A stretch of 64,000 nucleotides of DNA from Sipunculus nudus (GCA_026874595.1 CM049311.1:48237676-48301675), one strand, 5' to 3'; positions 48,239-62,019 are shown, counted from the stretch's first letter. The notes: generated by a model not told the origin, from the letters alone. Program-made: numbers and translations.

Positions 48239-50306
48239 ACTAGATGTGTCGGTACGACACGAATGCCCCCGCCTGGGGCAAATTAGAAACATTTGTTAAA
48301 TTTTGTAAAATTTTTTTAAGTTCAGGAGGTGTTGTATGGTCAAAAGTAGGTCAAGAAGGGCAAAATGCAAACTCGATCTGTAACGGGTCATTATCAAGGA
48401 ACACACCAAAAATCAAGCCAGTATGCAGGCACTGTGAAAAAAAGTCCATACATGTGCATTTTTCATAAAAAATTCTCTTTCATGGAATTTTCTATGTTCA
48501 GGATCTGTCATATGGTCAAAAATAGGTTAACTGGGATGAAACGCGAACTTGACCTTTAAGTGGTCATTATGCGCCTACAGACCAAACATTGGGCCAGTAT
48601 CTGTAAGCATTGTATTGCGAAACTAGAATATTAGCAAAAGCTGGTAATCAGTTATAAATTTAAATTGGAGAGGTATGTACCATGTTTTATAACAATCCAC
48701 CAAATGCTTCCTGAGAAATATCCCCCTAAGTTTTTTTTCTATACTAAGCTCTGTGACCTTGAAAAGTAGGTCAAGACCACCCATCTTTGAACCTGACCAA
48801 GATTTTGTAAATATGATGCAAAAGCACTGAAGTAATGAAGTTCTTCAGTTGAATACCTTTGGAGATATCCTGCACAAAGGCCAAAATTGAAAAATCCGAT
48901 AAAATTTCATTAAAAAATCAGAAATTGCAGGTGACGCCACCAAAATTGTGCAGAACATACAGACCATCAGTCCCAATGATCATAGTAAGTTTTGTGAAAA
49001 TCCACACAATGGTTCCTAAGATATAAGCTTCTGAGGGTTTTTCCATTATCAGCTCTAAAATGTAGAAAAATGGGTCAAGGTCACCCATCTTCGAACTTGA
49101 CTGAGAATTTATCGATATTTATCTTCACTGATGAAATAAAATTCCAACGGTGAATCCTTTTAGAGATATCCCGCTCACAAGGTAAAAGTTAACAGATGCG
49201 GAACGGACAGACGGACGGACGGACATCGACAGACAGATGGACGGATAGACGGACAGCTTGTGTGACGACAAAAGCCCATCAGCCTATGAGCTGAGGGCTA
49301 AAAACGGCTGTACATGTACATTTGTCATAAAAATTAATTTTCATGAAATTTTCTATTTTTAGGAGCCGTAAAACAATCAAAAGTAGGTCAACCGGGACGA
49401 AACGCGATCTCGATCTGTAACTGGTCATTATCTGCATACACACCAAAAATCAGGCCAATATCTGCAAGCATTGTGAAAAAAAGTCCGTACAGGTGTATTT
49501 GTCATGAAAATTTCTATTTTTCATGAAATTTTCTAAGTTAAGGAGCCATAAAACGGTCAAAAGTAGGTCAACCTGGATGAAACGCAAACTCGATCTGTAA
49601 CTGGTCATTATCTGCCCACACACCAAAAATCAGGCCAATATCTGCAGGCATTGCGAAAAAAAGTCCGTACATGTGTATTTGTCATGAAAATTTCTATTTT
49701 TCATGAAATTTTCTAAGTTTAGGAGCCGTAAAACAGTCAAAAGTAGGTCAACCGGGACATAAAGCAAACTGGACCTGTAACTGGTCATTATCTACCAACA
49801 CACCAAAAATCAGGCCAATATCTGCAGGCATTGCGAAAAAAGTCCGTACATGTGTATTTGTCATGAAAATTTCTATTTTTCATGAAATTTTCTAAGTTTA
49901 GGAGCCGTAAAACAGTCAAAAGTTGGTCAACCTGGACGAAACGCGAACTTGATCTGTAACTGGTCATTATCTGCCCACACACCAAAAATCAGGCCAATAT
50001 CTGCAGGCATTGCGAAAAAAAGTCCGTACATGTGTATTTGTCATGAAAATTTCTATTTTTCATGAAATTTTCTAAGTTTAGGAGCCGTAAAACAGTCAAA
50101 AGTAGGTCAACCGGGACGAAACACGAACTCGATCTGTAACTGGTCATTATCTGCACACACACCAAAAATCAGGCCAATATCTGCAGGCATTGCGAAAAAA
50201 AGTCCGTACAACTGTTTTATTTCGGAAGGACGGAAGGACGGAAGGACGGAATGACGGACATGGGTAAAACTATATGCCCCGGCCACTTTGTGGCGGGGGC
50301 ATAAAA
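48239..50306 (+). mobile_element. ATGCCCCCGCC-family element, complete
   Basis: 5' end AACTAGAT, then the perfect hairpin GTGTCG-GTA-CGACAC (48246-48260), then subterminal ATGCCCCCGCC (48263-48273). The 3' end is the hairpin ATGCCCCGGCCAC-TTT-GTGGCGGGGGCAT (50274-50302), 12 of 13 bases paired, preceded by a GGAAGGAC run. The interior has a mid-element GACGGACGG run near 49205 and hairpin-like GCCCATCAGC...GAGCTGAGGGCT at 49278-49305, so an older element may be nested. No coding capacity, so non-autonomous. Confidence 0.8.
49320..50215 (+). repeat. About 180-bp tandem repeat inside the element
   Basis: Five units, with AAAGTAGGTCAACC (GTTGG in one) at about 49380, 49560, 49740, 49918 and 50097. 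Each contains CACCAAAAATCAGGCCAATA and AAAAAGTCCGTACA. Units are nearly identical apart from scattered substitutions, so they were amplified recently. Confidence 0.92.
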
Positions 50307-52087
50307 AAGTTTAAATAAAACTTTAGCAGTAATAAATCTGTAATTCAACCCATGATAAAACTTTGGTTAAGTTAGCTGTGACAAGGCGCTAAATCTGTAT
50401 TTGACTGTATTTTGTTGTGACTCTGGCAGGTTTAGTTGCTGACATAGAATACTACCTTATTATTGCCTGGAGCTGATGTTAACAGACAGATGGACAAATG
50501 ACAGATGGATTTATTCTGTACCATCCTGGTACCTCACTTGGGAGGTAAAAAAGATAAGGGGGATGAGAGAGCAAACACTATCAGGTGAAACCGTCTGACA
50601 CTTAATTACTCCCAGTCACGATGCATCCCAGCTTCACAGGATAATAACAGGGTCTGCTTGTACATGCAGAGACAGAACAACAATCATCTGCACGTCAAAG
50701 AATTCTAGTTCAAGCAGGACACTATGGTGTCATATTGGACTATCAGTGAGCAAGGGGGTTTACACCTTTTGACTTGTAATTATAAACTGTATTGCACAGC
50801 TATGCAGCTATAATGTGTTCAAGGATGTATGTCTGTATGCCTGCTTTGCCTTAACTAGGGCTGAAACAGGTAGAATATTTTGAGTTGATACATGTTATCT
50901 GACTTGGTCTACAATCTGCAAAGAACATATGAAGTGAAAAAATCCCATTGTTTGCAATCTTAACATTCTCTTCCTATTATTAGCCTTTGCTCCATAACAT
51001 TAAAGAAGGTATAACAGCTTTACAATTATCCTGCTTATGAAGGTTAATGGGTGCCATGACACTACTGTGCAGAAGACCTTATTTTTATTAGTCCTGATTT
51101 CAGATGTGAGTGCCCATTTATAATTACCAAACTCAAATGGCTGAGTATTTAAGCAATAATGCTAAGAGTTGATCTTTCCCTGAGAGTGTTGGAAACTTAT
51201 TTTTTAACAACAAGGGCAGGTTACTGATATCTGACGGAAACAACTGCAAACCAGAACACTAGCTGTCAGGTCAGGAAGGGCCCTGCAAAAGGTGGGCTAG
51301 GCCCAGGGCAGACAAAGCAATGCTTGAAACAATATGATAAAGGACCTGATTAAATGTAGAGACAGTGGGAAATGACTGAAACAGTATTTAAATAACTGAA
51401 TGAAGATTTTGTTAGAGAAACAAATAAAGAAAAGAAGGAAAGAAATGAAAGGAGGGATGGTACAGACATAACAAATACTGTGAGCATACATGTGATTGTT
51501 TAGGTATGAGATCTATCATAATTAACTTAATCCAATTACATGCATATACAAATTGATTCCCATGCTTAACATGGGGAATGGCCGAGTACTGGACAGCTGT
51601 TTAAATGAAACCGAGCAAGTTAAACCAAACACTACAGACATGATTATCGCAAATTAAATCACCCTGGGGTTGACCTATCCTGTACTGTAGCTACGTCATA
51701 TGACCCACCAGTACGATAAGCACCTGTTCAGCAGGCGGTTCAGTCCATAATGCAAGACCCTAACCCCTCTCCCAGTGCTCTCACAACACCAACGGAAAAC
51801 AGTCCTCTCCTGAGAGGACAGATTACCCAGGGCTCCGGGAAGTTGCTGCAGCGTTACTCAGACTCTCAAAACATTAAATATTAACGGTGTTTGATGGGGA
51901 AATAGACTTGGGCCCTGAAAGTTGCCACCTGCCTCCATGACCACTGATTTCATTTGAAACATCAAAAATGGAACAACTCCGAAGATCTTTATAAAAATAA
52001 CATTGCACTGTTTATGGGACAGTGTTGGTCTTATATGAATAAATTTTACTTTCTTGTTTGATTACAAAGTGTTTATTATTGATTCCA
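50307..52087. other. Non-coding stretch
   Basis: No gene or repeat recognised. The segment 51660-51900 is richer in GC than its flanks but has no clear reading frame with splice sites on either strand. Confidence 0.35.
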
Positions 52088-52340
52088 CCAGGAGGGTACG
52101 TGCTCATCCTCATATCTCTGTTTGTGTGTGTGTTCGTTCACAACACAACTCATGCAATCATGAACAGAATCTAATGAAATTTTCAGGGCATTTCAGGAAT
52201 GGGTCAATGAAGAATCGTTAGATTTTGGGTAAATCCGGCACATTCTGGATCAAGGAATAACATCAACAAATATTCACAACAGTAAAGTCACTAATGCATG
52301 AATGAACCTGGCAAAACTGCCTGAATAAGTGAATGTCATT
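52088..52340 (+). repeat. Interspersed repeat, copy 2 (mate at 5706)
   Basis: Full-length match to 5706-5990: CCAGGAGGGTACG, GTGTGTGTG, TCACAACACAACTC, CAATCATGAA, TGAAATTTTCA and GAATAAGTGAATGTC, with moderate divergence. Confidence 0.65.
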
Positions 52341-52709
52341 CATAGTTTTACCTGTACTATAGGAGTTAGCAAAACACTTTGTGAATTTATGTGATTAATT
52401 ATATAAGTCAATATAAAGTTTATATTAAATGATATCTCTAAAATGTTCTATCCACAAATTAAATTAAGCAAAAAAAATCATTTCCCCCTTGTATTTAGAA
52501 TTCTGATTATATCTGGTCATTTGCGTTAGGGAGAAGATACTCTGTTTCATTTGAGATGACATGACAAATTATCTTTATTGTTGTTTACAGATGAGCTCCC
52601 TCTCGCTTATATATCAGCATCAAACCAGGGACCTTCAGCTCAGGAAGACAAACCCCTTTAACCACTAAGGGTTATTTTTATAAAACAAGTGATCAAAGGC
52701 TTGTTATAA

Positions 52710-53906
52710 CTAGAATGCTGGTAGTGGACAAGGGACTACGTGTATCTGCCAAAATAAGAGTAGGACAGGTGAAGTGAGGCATGGATTGAGTGGCAAGGGG
52801 AAATAGAGTTAATTGTGTTACATATTAGAATGGATGTCTGCCACGTAAACATGATTGTAGGTGGTGCCACCTGTTAATTGAACGAGAAACTATCCAAGAT
52901 GTATACACATGCAAAATTTCAGGTGGAAAAGTCAAACCACTGCAGAGATATGAGTGATTTAATCCCACAGCAGACAAACAGATGGACGCTGTGCAAAAAT
53001 GGCTGCAGGTGGCGCCACCATTTTTGTGTATGTTATAAAGCTATCCAAGGGCTACATTTGTGTAAAAAAATTTCCTGATTGGTCGAACGAGTCCGGAGAT
53101 ATAAGCATGGAAATCTACAGTGTGAACGTGAAAGTAGGTGGCACCACCTTTCATAAAATCAAGAAAGCTTAGAGGGATGTAAACGCATGCCGAATTTCAG
53201 TAATTTGGTCAAACCACTGCAGAGATATGAGTGATTTTAACCCAAGGCAGACAAACAGATGGACACTGTGCTAAAATGGCTGAAGGTGGCGCCACCATTT
53301 TTGTGTACATTATAAAGCTATCCAAGGGCTACATTTGTGAAAATGTTTTTTTCCTGATTGGTCAAACAGTTCCTGAGATATGAGCTTGGATGTCTGCAGC
53401 GTGAACGTGAATGTAGGTGACGCCCCCGTCATAAAATCAAGAAAGCTATCTAGGATGTATACGCATGCCGAATTTCAGGTGAATTAGTCAAACCACTGCA
53501 GAGATATGAGTGATTTTAACCCAAGGCAGATGAACAAATGGACACTGTGCAAATATGGTTGCAGGTGGCGCCACCATTTTTTGTGTATGTTATAAAGCTA
53601 TCCAAGGGCTATATTTGTACAAATTTTCTTTCCTGATCGGTCAAACAGTTCCTGAGACCTATAAATCCTATGTGGGTTTATGTGTGGAAACAGACGCACA
53701 AACGGACGCTGGGCAGAGAGGAAAGGTCAGAGGTCAAGGCCAATTGGTTAGGCACAAGTTCACATGTGACCCGATAATTGGTGTAAGTTTTGGAAAAAAT
53801 CTGTCTAGTTGTCTCAAAGGAGTTCTCCTAAAACAAACGTGGCGGCGGTGGCGAAACCCGGTCAAAAACATAGTATCCGCAAAACTTCATTTTGGCAGAT
53901 ACAAAT
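52710..53906 (+). mobile_element. GTATCCGCC-family element, second copy
   Basis: 5' end CTAGAATGCTGGTAGT, then GGACTACGTG and subterminal GTATCTGCC (52742). 3' hairpin GTATCCGCAAAAC ... TTTTGGCAGATAC (53873-53902). The interior has three half-units each containing AGGTGGCGCCACC (about 53007, 53283, 53565), and CTATCCAAGGGCTA recurs at about 275-280 bp spacing. Confidence 0.8.
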
Positions 53907-54084
53907 CAAGTACAGGAGTTTAAATACCTGGTCTTTATGTATTATACAATACTGGTTTTATAACTCTCAATCAATGCTTGAGTAACACAGCATTCAATTC
54001 TGATATTTTTAATTAACAGGTGCTTAAAATGATAAAACACCAAATGGATTCTGGACGCCACAGGTAAGGCCAAGACTTTATATA

Positions 54085-55651
54085 ACTAGACATTTCTTGG
54101 CACCGCAGGTGCCAGAGTATCCCCAGACATAGTACGCCCCTCCCCCTTTAAGAATAGGCCCCCATTTTTAGCAGCATATACTGACACTTGGCAAGCAATT
54201 ATTGTTTCTTCCATCTATCAATCCACAATCTTTTTATCAATTGGGGTCTTGCTTTTTCAATGGGACATATATAAGTGAAGTTTGAAATCTATACATCAAT
54301 AAAAGCAGGAATTATCATCCAGAAACTAATTTTTTGACAGATGGCTCCTGTGGCCTTGACCTTGTGACCCCAAAATTGATATTGATCATCAACTTTTATA
54401 TATAAATCAATAGAGGTCTAGATTTATTGATGGGCAATATATAAGTCAGGTTTGAAATCCATATATTAATCCAAGCTTGAATTATCATCTCAGGAACTAA
54501 TTTTTGGACAGTTGGCTCCTGTGACCTTCACCTTTGACCTTGTGACCTCATAATTGACAGGCGTCTTCCTCTATTGGCAGGGGAACTGTATGTGCAAGAT
54601 GAAATGTCTGAGATGAAATGTTTGGCTGAAAATGCATCCACAATCTTTTTAAAGATGTGTCCTGTGACCTTGACCTTTGACCTCATGACCCCAAAATCAA
54701 TTCGGGTCTTGCTTTTCAAATGGGTCATATACAAGTCAAGTTTGAAATCCATACATCAATAAAAGTAGGAATTATAATCCATAAACTAATTTTTTGACAG
54801 ATAGCTCCTGTGACCTTCACCTTTGACCATGTGACCTCAAAATTTATAGGGGTCTTCCTCTATTGGCAGATGAACTATATGTGCAACATGGAAGACCTGG
54901 GATGAAAGTTTGGCTTAAAATGCATCCACAGTCTCTTATGCATCCACAGTATCTTTTAAGATGCGAGTCCAGTGACCTTGACCTTTGACCTCATGACCCT
55001 TGAACCTATAGGGTTCTTACTTTAGTGGTGGGCCATACAAAAGTCATGTTTGAAATCTATATGGCTATATGCAACACTGGAGATATCATAAGAGGTGTGT
55101 GATTTTCACCAAATATGACACATTAAAGGTCAAGGCCACTCTCATGGTAAAGGTCATGACCCAAATGTAAATAGGCCTCATCCCATAACCCATCTCTGTA
55201 TATGTGCATAAAATGAAAGAAATCTGTCCATTAGTTTTTGACTTATAATGCTTACAGTACTGTCAAGTGGCAATTATGGGGGTATTAAAAGGCGTAAAAA
55301 CAAAAAAAAGGATAATATGTGGTGCCACCAGTTTCCGGTATATCACAAGGCTATCCAAGATCTTCGGTCATCTTGATTTTTGGACCAGTCCATGAAAGCT
55401 TCCTTGAGATATTTAAGAATTTGTGTTATTTTCAGCAAAAATGGACCTATTCAAGGTCAAGGTCACTCTCCTAGCATAGGTCATGACCCCATTTTAAATA
55501 GGCTTTGTCCCCTTACCTATATCTATACAAATGTAAAGATTGAAAGATCAGTGAAATATTTTTGAGTTATCCCACTCACAAGGTTTTTCTGCGGCGGCGG
55601 CTGCGGGACCATCGTGAAACCATAGCATCCCGACTTTGTCTGGGGATACAA
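54085..55651 (+). mobile_element. GTATCCCC-family element, complete
   Basis: 5' end AACTAGAC, hairpin GGCACC-GCA-GGTGCC (54099-54113), subterminal GTATCCCCAGACA (54117-54129). 3' hairpin GCATCCCGAC-TTT-GTCTGGGGATAC (55625-55649). The interior repeats GTTTGAAATC(C/T)ATAYAT, GGAATTAT and TTTTGACAG two to three times at about 180-310 bp spacing. The 3' half matches 33520-34263. Confidence 0.8.
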
Positions 55652-58600
55652 TAAGACTGTGTTAATATATCTGTCCACAGATGAGCTCAATAATACTTAA
55701 CATGCTAAATAAACCTTTTACCTGAAGCAGTGAGTTGCCGAAATATCACAGCATGCTATTATTAATCAATCCGCTAAAAACAAGAGAATTCCAGCTCAAC
55801 CTGTGCAGAATTTTGATATATATTCAAAACTAATGTAATATTTCATGAAGTGGCAGAAGTATTGACTAGTGAGAGAAACAGACTTTAAAATAAGAATTTT
55901 GTTAAGTCTGGGTGCAACTTTAAAGGTTGACCTTGTCACTATGTAGAACATCATATATGGAGCAAAATTCCACCATCTTGTTTCACCATTGCCATGTGAC
56001 ATTTTCTAAAACTTTTATGTTTATTTAATGATTATTTACAGTCAAGTTTGACAAACTGTTATAACACAATCACCAACAAGGATGCAATGATGTTTAACAC
56101 TGAAGTGTCAACTCATGATCTCCCCATTCAAGCGTCTTGCCACTCCTTATATATAACTCTAACACTTTACAGGTTTGCATATCCTTACATATATAAGAGA
56201 TGCCATTTCTGAACTCTAAGTTTTACATTCATCCCTACTCCAAAGTAACATATTACAGTTGCACCCATTACAATATGCAGAAATCCATTGCCTGATGATC
56301 AAATAATGCATTGGTGCACGGTCATTCAAGGACATCAATATAATATCTGTGTTACCATGTATTGGTGCACTGAGATATCATCTTAATCCTATATGCACAA
56401 CTGTGGTTTAATCAGCGCTTATCACTACATATCATTATGGTTTAACGTGTCACTCAACTAAGTTTTAAACCACATCATGATCTCAAGAAGTCCTTCCAGC
56501 ACAGATACACCAGTCTAAGTGACTGCTGGTGCAGCCTGTGACCAGGCATCTAAATCACCATCAGGTGTAAGTCAGGGGGTGATGCTGGCCTGCATCAGGC
56601 TGTGCCCTTCAGCCTTCTGGCTGCCAGCCAAAGGACAAGCTGCCATGATGTTTTGTCTGCCTCTCCAGCATTCACTGTGTAGACAGTTTACACTGCTGGA
56701 CGTTTCCTAAATGAGTCCATGATGAGGGCAGTTATATAAATCTGTGGCTGGATTTCAGTGCCGCCACCCATTAACAGTGGTCTGACCCCCATAGGCCACA
56801 AACACAAAGCCCGATTAAGCCTCCTTCAGAGTTCCTTTGGTTTCTTTGCAGTAGTTTTTTGGCATACTTATGGCAGTGGCTGGTTATTCCTACTCCCCTG
56901 CATGTTCCTCCCCAGGTCCAAATAAACTTCACGTGACTCCCCCTTTACTGGGACATATAAATCAAACAATACCAAAACAAATCTGTATTGATCCAAACCT
57001 GCTGTCATTTACTGCCACACCTTAATTGCTTGGAGATGGCTCTCATTGCCGGAACTGTCAAGCTGTACACAAAATGATGGCTGCCCATTGTTTTGATTAC
57101 TCTTCTAACAATATTCTTGTCTAATTTTTAAAAGATCTGCAAGATTTTTCCCAGCCACCTGTCAGATAAAACTGTGACAATCGATAGATTTTCTTGAAAT
57201 ATATGTCTATGTGATATCTGAAATATGTCCTATTTTCTTTTTGAGGGATAATTGGAAGTATAAATGGCCTGTTTCATTGTTCCCAGATGTAGACTATGGC
57301 CAATTAAGGTGGCAAGGTCAGCAGGTAACTCTGTCTCAACCCTCTCCAAGAATACGTAATTAAGTTCTTATTTTTTCAAGCCTGACCATACAAATCATAT
57401 ATATTTTTAAAGCTAAGTCAATTTTCTATGTTATGGTGTGCATTTTTATGCAAGTGGTCATTCAAATGAACTTACAGTAAGATAATTTTTGTGGTACCAT
57501 ATTTCTTCAAGCTTTACAGTCTGTCCCAAAACCCTTGTCCGCATGTTTTATTTTCACAATAATTATTTTAAGAATACTCTTTAAAAATGCCCTTTGGCCT
57601 GAGGTAGATAAACAGATATTCTGCCAATTTTGTGTACAGTAGATATATATCATGTAAACGTATTTACTCTGTGATTCATTTGCGTTATTTATGCTGATGG
57701 ACCGTGGATGGCGTCTTCCCAGCACTGCTGGACAGTACATTCCTCCTTGGTAATTAACACTTTCCATGTCTATGGCTGTGTTTGGTGTTTGTTAGACAAC
57801 AGTGACGTCACAAAGCTGTCACAGTGATCATTCACGCTTCACCTTCAATTGAGTGACATCATCAGTTTGACTGTCTTGTTTATCATCAGTTCTCAGGCAA
57901 GGAATAAGTGGTAACTGCTGCAACTTGTTTTGTCATATTTTGGATTATTTGTCTTATAGAAAATCAAAGCAAGGTAAGACATTACTTTTTACACAGGTAG
58001 TTGCCGGAATAGCTCCTGCAACCTTTGCACAAGAAAGGTTTACACTGCTTTACTTGTACAAAATATTACCCTGGAAAAACATGCAGACACGGGTACTGAA
58101 ACAGACTATAGCCAATGATGCTACCTTAACTGACATTCAGACTTTTGCGGAGACTATATTTTGAGCCCACCACCGCCACTGCTGCGTAGGTGTCTGAAGG
58201 ACTCCTCCGTAACCGCTGGGTGGAATACACTTACCATTAGAAAAATTTCAAGCACTTTTCAAGGACCTGAAAAGTATTTTCAAGGACATGAAAATTTATG
58301 GACGGTCAGTGCTCCTTAACCAATGCATGTTGCCGACATCAAAAGTCTTGTAACACATAATGCAAAATAATATTTATAATGAGGAGATGGACCATTTAGT
58401 GTGTTAAAATGGCTAGGAAAAGTAAAATAAGTAATATTTATTACTTCGTTATTACTTTACCCTTCGGTACAGCCTGTCGCGGTTTAATACACATCGGCCC
58501 ATTCAAAATAATCACTCATCTTTGGCATGACCTTGACAGATTTAACTAATCTGATAACGGGGGGCCTAAAACCTGTAATATCTTGAATAGGGATCTCTGA

Positions 58601-58718
58601 TTTGCCGACTAGCTCAAACTTTAGCAAATTACATGCTCCGGCAGAAGAGGTGCCGAAAAACTCTGACAGTTTGGTGATAGTTGGGGATATTCATTCAAGT
58701 TTTCAACAGCAAAAAAAA
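55652..58718. other. Non-coding stretch
   Basis: No gene recognised on either strand, including the search for missing spondin 5' exons. The GC-richer piece 56490-56960 has a 63-codon plus-strand frame without domain or splice support. The piece near 58160-58215 (CTGCGTAGGTGTCTGAAGGA) recalls the pre-hairpin part of the GTATCCGCC family. Confidence 0.35.
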
Positions 58719-60613
58719 ACAAGGGACCTATGGGTCACTGTGCTCAGCTGACGTTAACCTTGAAGGTAAAAATCTAAAATAATATCAAATGGAGATAAAG
58801 TGTAAGAGGAAGAGGTAATAAAGGCCATAGTTGGTTTATATGATTGGTTTGTATTGATGAGCAAGAAATTGTTGCAAATAATATTTTGTGACCTGACCAT
58901 GTGTTTCCTAATATTGAAACTGAAGCATGTGAGCAGTTTGTGAACAAATGATCTGTACAATTACCATGATCATTAGTTGGCTTTTCAATTAACTGTTGAC
59001 ATTTCAGTAGTTTCCACATTTGTTCAATCGAATCTTTTTTTTTTGTATAATATATATTATTAAATATATGTTTTTTTTATGAAATGTATACAGTTGAAAT
59101 ATAACTAATTAACAACATAAAACATGGCAAACAAAGCCTGATCTCAAATTCTGCTGATGCAGGAAAATAATGAACAAATGTTTGTAATAAATCCTCATTT
59201 TTTTATCACATCAATTTTTTTTTTAATTTAAGTTTATATTTCTATACATTTTTAATATAACATATATATCTGAATATAAAAGTTTATTCATAATTCTCAA
59301 TTGCATCATCATAAACCTCAATCTTGTCAGATAACACCACATCATGCATGCAAATGTTTATTTATTTTTTACCACAAAAATATATCTTTTAAATCCGAAA
59401 ACAATAAATATCTAAAAAAAATACTTGATTAAGATTTCACAATTTTTAATTGTGTCTTTATTTATCCATAATGTGCTTCATATTTTATCATAAGTTAAGC
59501 ATACTGATGGGTTCCATTATGATTGGTAAAATCATTTAAAAGAAAAATGATTTCTTAAAAAATGCTACATTACACAACATTGCATCTTCTGGATTACACC
59601 TTGAATTACTTTTTCAAGGAAAGTTTTTGCATATCAGAGTGGAAACAGCATTACAATTAAGGAGATACAGTGAAAACAATAACAATACTGCATAACACTT
59701 GGTGGGTTGGGTTTGGGGGGGGGGTATTGGGGTGGTGATATGAGAGTAACTGTACACCTGTCACAGCAGGGGATCTCCCCCAGTGACTGTAACAAATCAG
59801 AAACCCTGGCATAGCTGACTTCCAGTGACCTGGAGTGGGAACCTGCATCTGTAATCTGTAAACAAAGCAAATGACTACAATAGAGCCTCAAGAAAAATCA
59901 ATAACTAGCTTAATTTTCAAGCTTTTACTTCCAAATTTCAGATTTAAACAAATTAAATATTTTTGTTTACAAGCTGTGAAAATTAAATCACTGGTACTTA
60001 CAGGAAAAATACGTGCCATGGTCAAAGTTGGGCAAAATTTAAGGTACTGATTTTATTTTTATGCTAATTACTTACAAAATTTACAAAATTCAGATCTAAT
60101 TTTGGGTAAACAATTGAATCTTAATTAAACATAGTTATATACTTGGGAAAACAGACTCTAGTTTCAAAATTTTTCATGTTAAGTGAGTAAATATTTTTCC
60201 TGATTTTTTACAAAGTCCATTATGTTTGGGCCCATAACTAATAGAATTTATACTTAACAGACTTAATTTTTGGCATGTACATAGGAACTATATAGAAGAA
60301 TATTTATGGTAAATATGAGGAAAAACAGATGAGTGGTTTTGATATTAGGCAGTCCTGAAGTGTGAAAATAGGATTTTAATAAAAAATTGAGGTTTTTCCT
60401 TAATTTCTCAAAGGAACGAAGTCGCAAAGACCCAGTTTTCGGCTTGGTAGGAGATCTTGGGGACATCTAACATTATGCTGAATTTTGGATTCCTAGGTCT
60501 TACGGTTTCAAAACGTGCCACATCTACGGACGGACGGACGGACGGACAGACGGACGGACGACGGACAATGGACCACGACTATAGCTCAGATGACTAATAG
60601 TCAGCTGAGCTAA
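58719..60613 (+). mobile_element. GCTCAGCTGAC-family element, long copy
   Basis: 5' end AAGGGACCTATGGGTCAC (imperfect palindrome), then subterminal GCTCAGCTGAC (58742-58752). The 3' end has a GACGGACGGACGG run (60525-60560) and the near-perfect inverted pair TAGCTCAGATGACTA / TAGTCAGCTGAGCTA (60582-60612). The interior is AT-rich. A minus-strand exon-like piece at 59772-59860 lies inside it (see rejected items). Confidence 0.65.
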
Positions 60614-62019
60614 AAATCAATAAAAGCCTGTTATATGTTACCCTTATATGATATTTGGGTATAATATTATCAAATTATTCCAAACAATACTAGTCAAACT
60701 TCGTATCAGCAAGTTCATATTACGACCATGTCGTGCATGAGGTTTCTGCCATTTACCGCCAAGTCACAACTTTAGCAGCAACTGTCAACAAATGGCTGGG
60801 GAACACCTGTGAAGGTCGTTATATAAAGATCACAGATGCAGCCAGAATTCCATTCAAACCTGTCCAATATTTCACTAAAACTAACAGTGTGAAATCTTAT
60901 TTTAAAAAAAAATTCTAATTGGTGAGCTTTATGCAAATTGGTGAGCAAGGATTGTGGGGGCCAATACTGGAAGATGTGTATGTCGCTGATCACTCTTTAA
61001 ACTTACAAACAGCTAACACATGGCAACAAAAATGTGATTTCCCTAATGGATCCCAGCCTTTTACAAACTGACAACAAAGCACATGAATATATGTCACAAC
61101 CTGCCAAACACCTTTACCTATTTTGGACAAACAGTATTTATCTTTAATTGGATTGACCCCGCGTAAAAATTGTATTTCACTGATCAGTGGTCTTAGTGAG
61201 CTAACAGATGACAATCACAGCGCGTACACGTGGAATGCGCAGATACCAAGATAAAAAAAAAAACGCAACCTGTGGGTAAACCGAAAAACCTTTAACCAAA
61301 ACAATGTCTGATCAGGTTCGTTGGGGAAATATGACCCCTCTGATATAATTATTATCGCCGAGTTACCAATGTAAAACATAAAGTTAACTTGATTTAAACA
61401 ACATATTGTACTGAGCGAATAAGTTTTATATTATTATCATTCCTCAGATTCGAGTTGTTCCCATCATGTATTTTTCACACATTTTATTCCCTTGGTTTGT
61501 TCCCAGATAATTATTTCCTTTGAACAGATCTTCTCAATAGATATATTAATAATCTCTGTAGTATTACATTCCAATTTAAATTATAAGTCTTGCAAACATA
61601 CTTACATGAACTCACCTAGCGTGTATTGAGTTTTCAATTAAAGATCTTTTATATGTACCTCGAGGGAAATCTCCATGATCTTTACAGAAAACAGCTCACT
61701 TATACTATTTGATAAGAAGCAATATTATTACTCTCGTATGTTAACTTGTTACAACGTCACTTTCACCGCCCGGTCTCATTCATCCACAATTGGGTTCATT
61801 CTATTTCATACATTTGATTGACATAGAGATGCCCAAAAATCGATATTAAGATACCAGGTATGCATAAACACAACATTCACCAAACATTCTTTCACAACAT
61901 TTTATTAATCAAGCACTTTAACAATCCACTCATTCTTTCAAGCACTTTTCAAGCCTTTGAAATTGAAATGACTAAATTCAAGCACTTTTCATGGTTTTCA
62001 AGGTGCGTACGAACCCTGC
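60614..62019. other. Non-coding stretch
   Basis: No gene recognised. GTTTCTGCCATTTACCGCC near 60740 and CAAGCACTTTTCAAGG near 61940 (the latter also at 58250) hint at further repeat remnants. Confidence 0.35.

Noticed and set aside
48239-50306. CRISPR-like array (regular repeats with spacers)
   Set aside because: The whole 180-bp unit repeats without unique spacers, and the window is eukaryotic.
53555-53923. 122-codon plus-strand frame
   Set aside because: Same element family, 3' part; the equivalent frame at 38972-39313 is not conserved as a protein.
59772-59860. Minus-strand exon-like piece (TTTACAG acceptor, open about 30 codons, CAG/GTGTAC donor)
   Set aside because: No similarity to the missing Reeler start, and it lies inside a mobile element.
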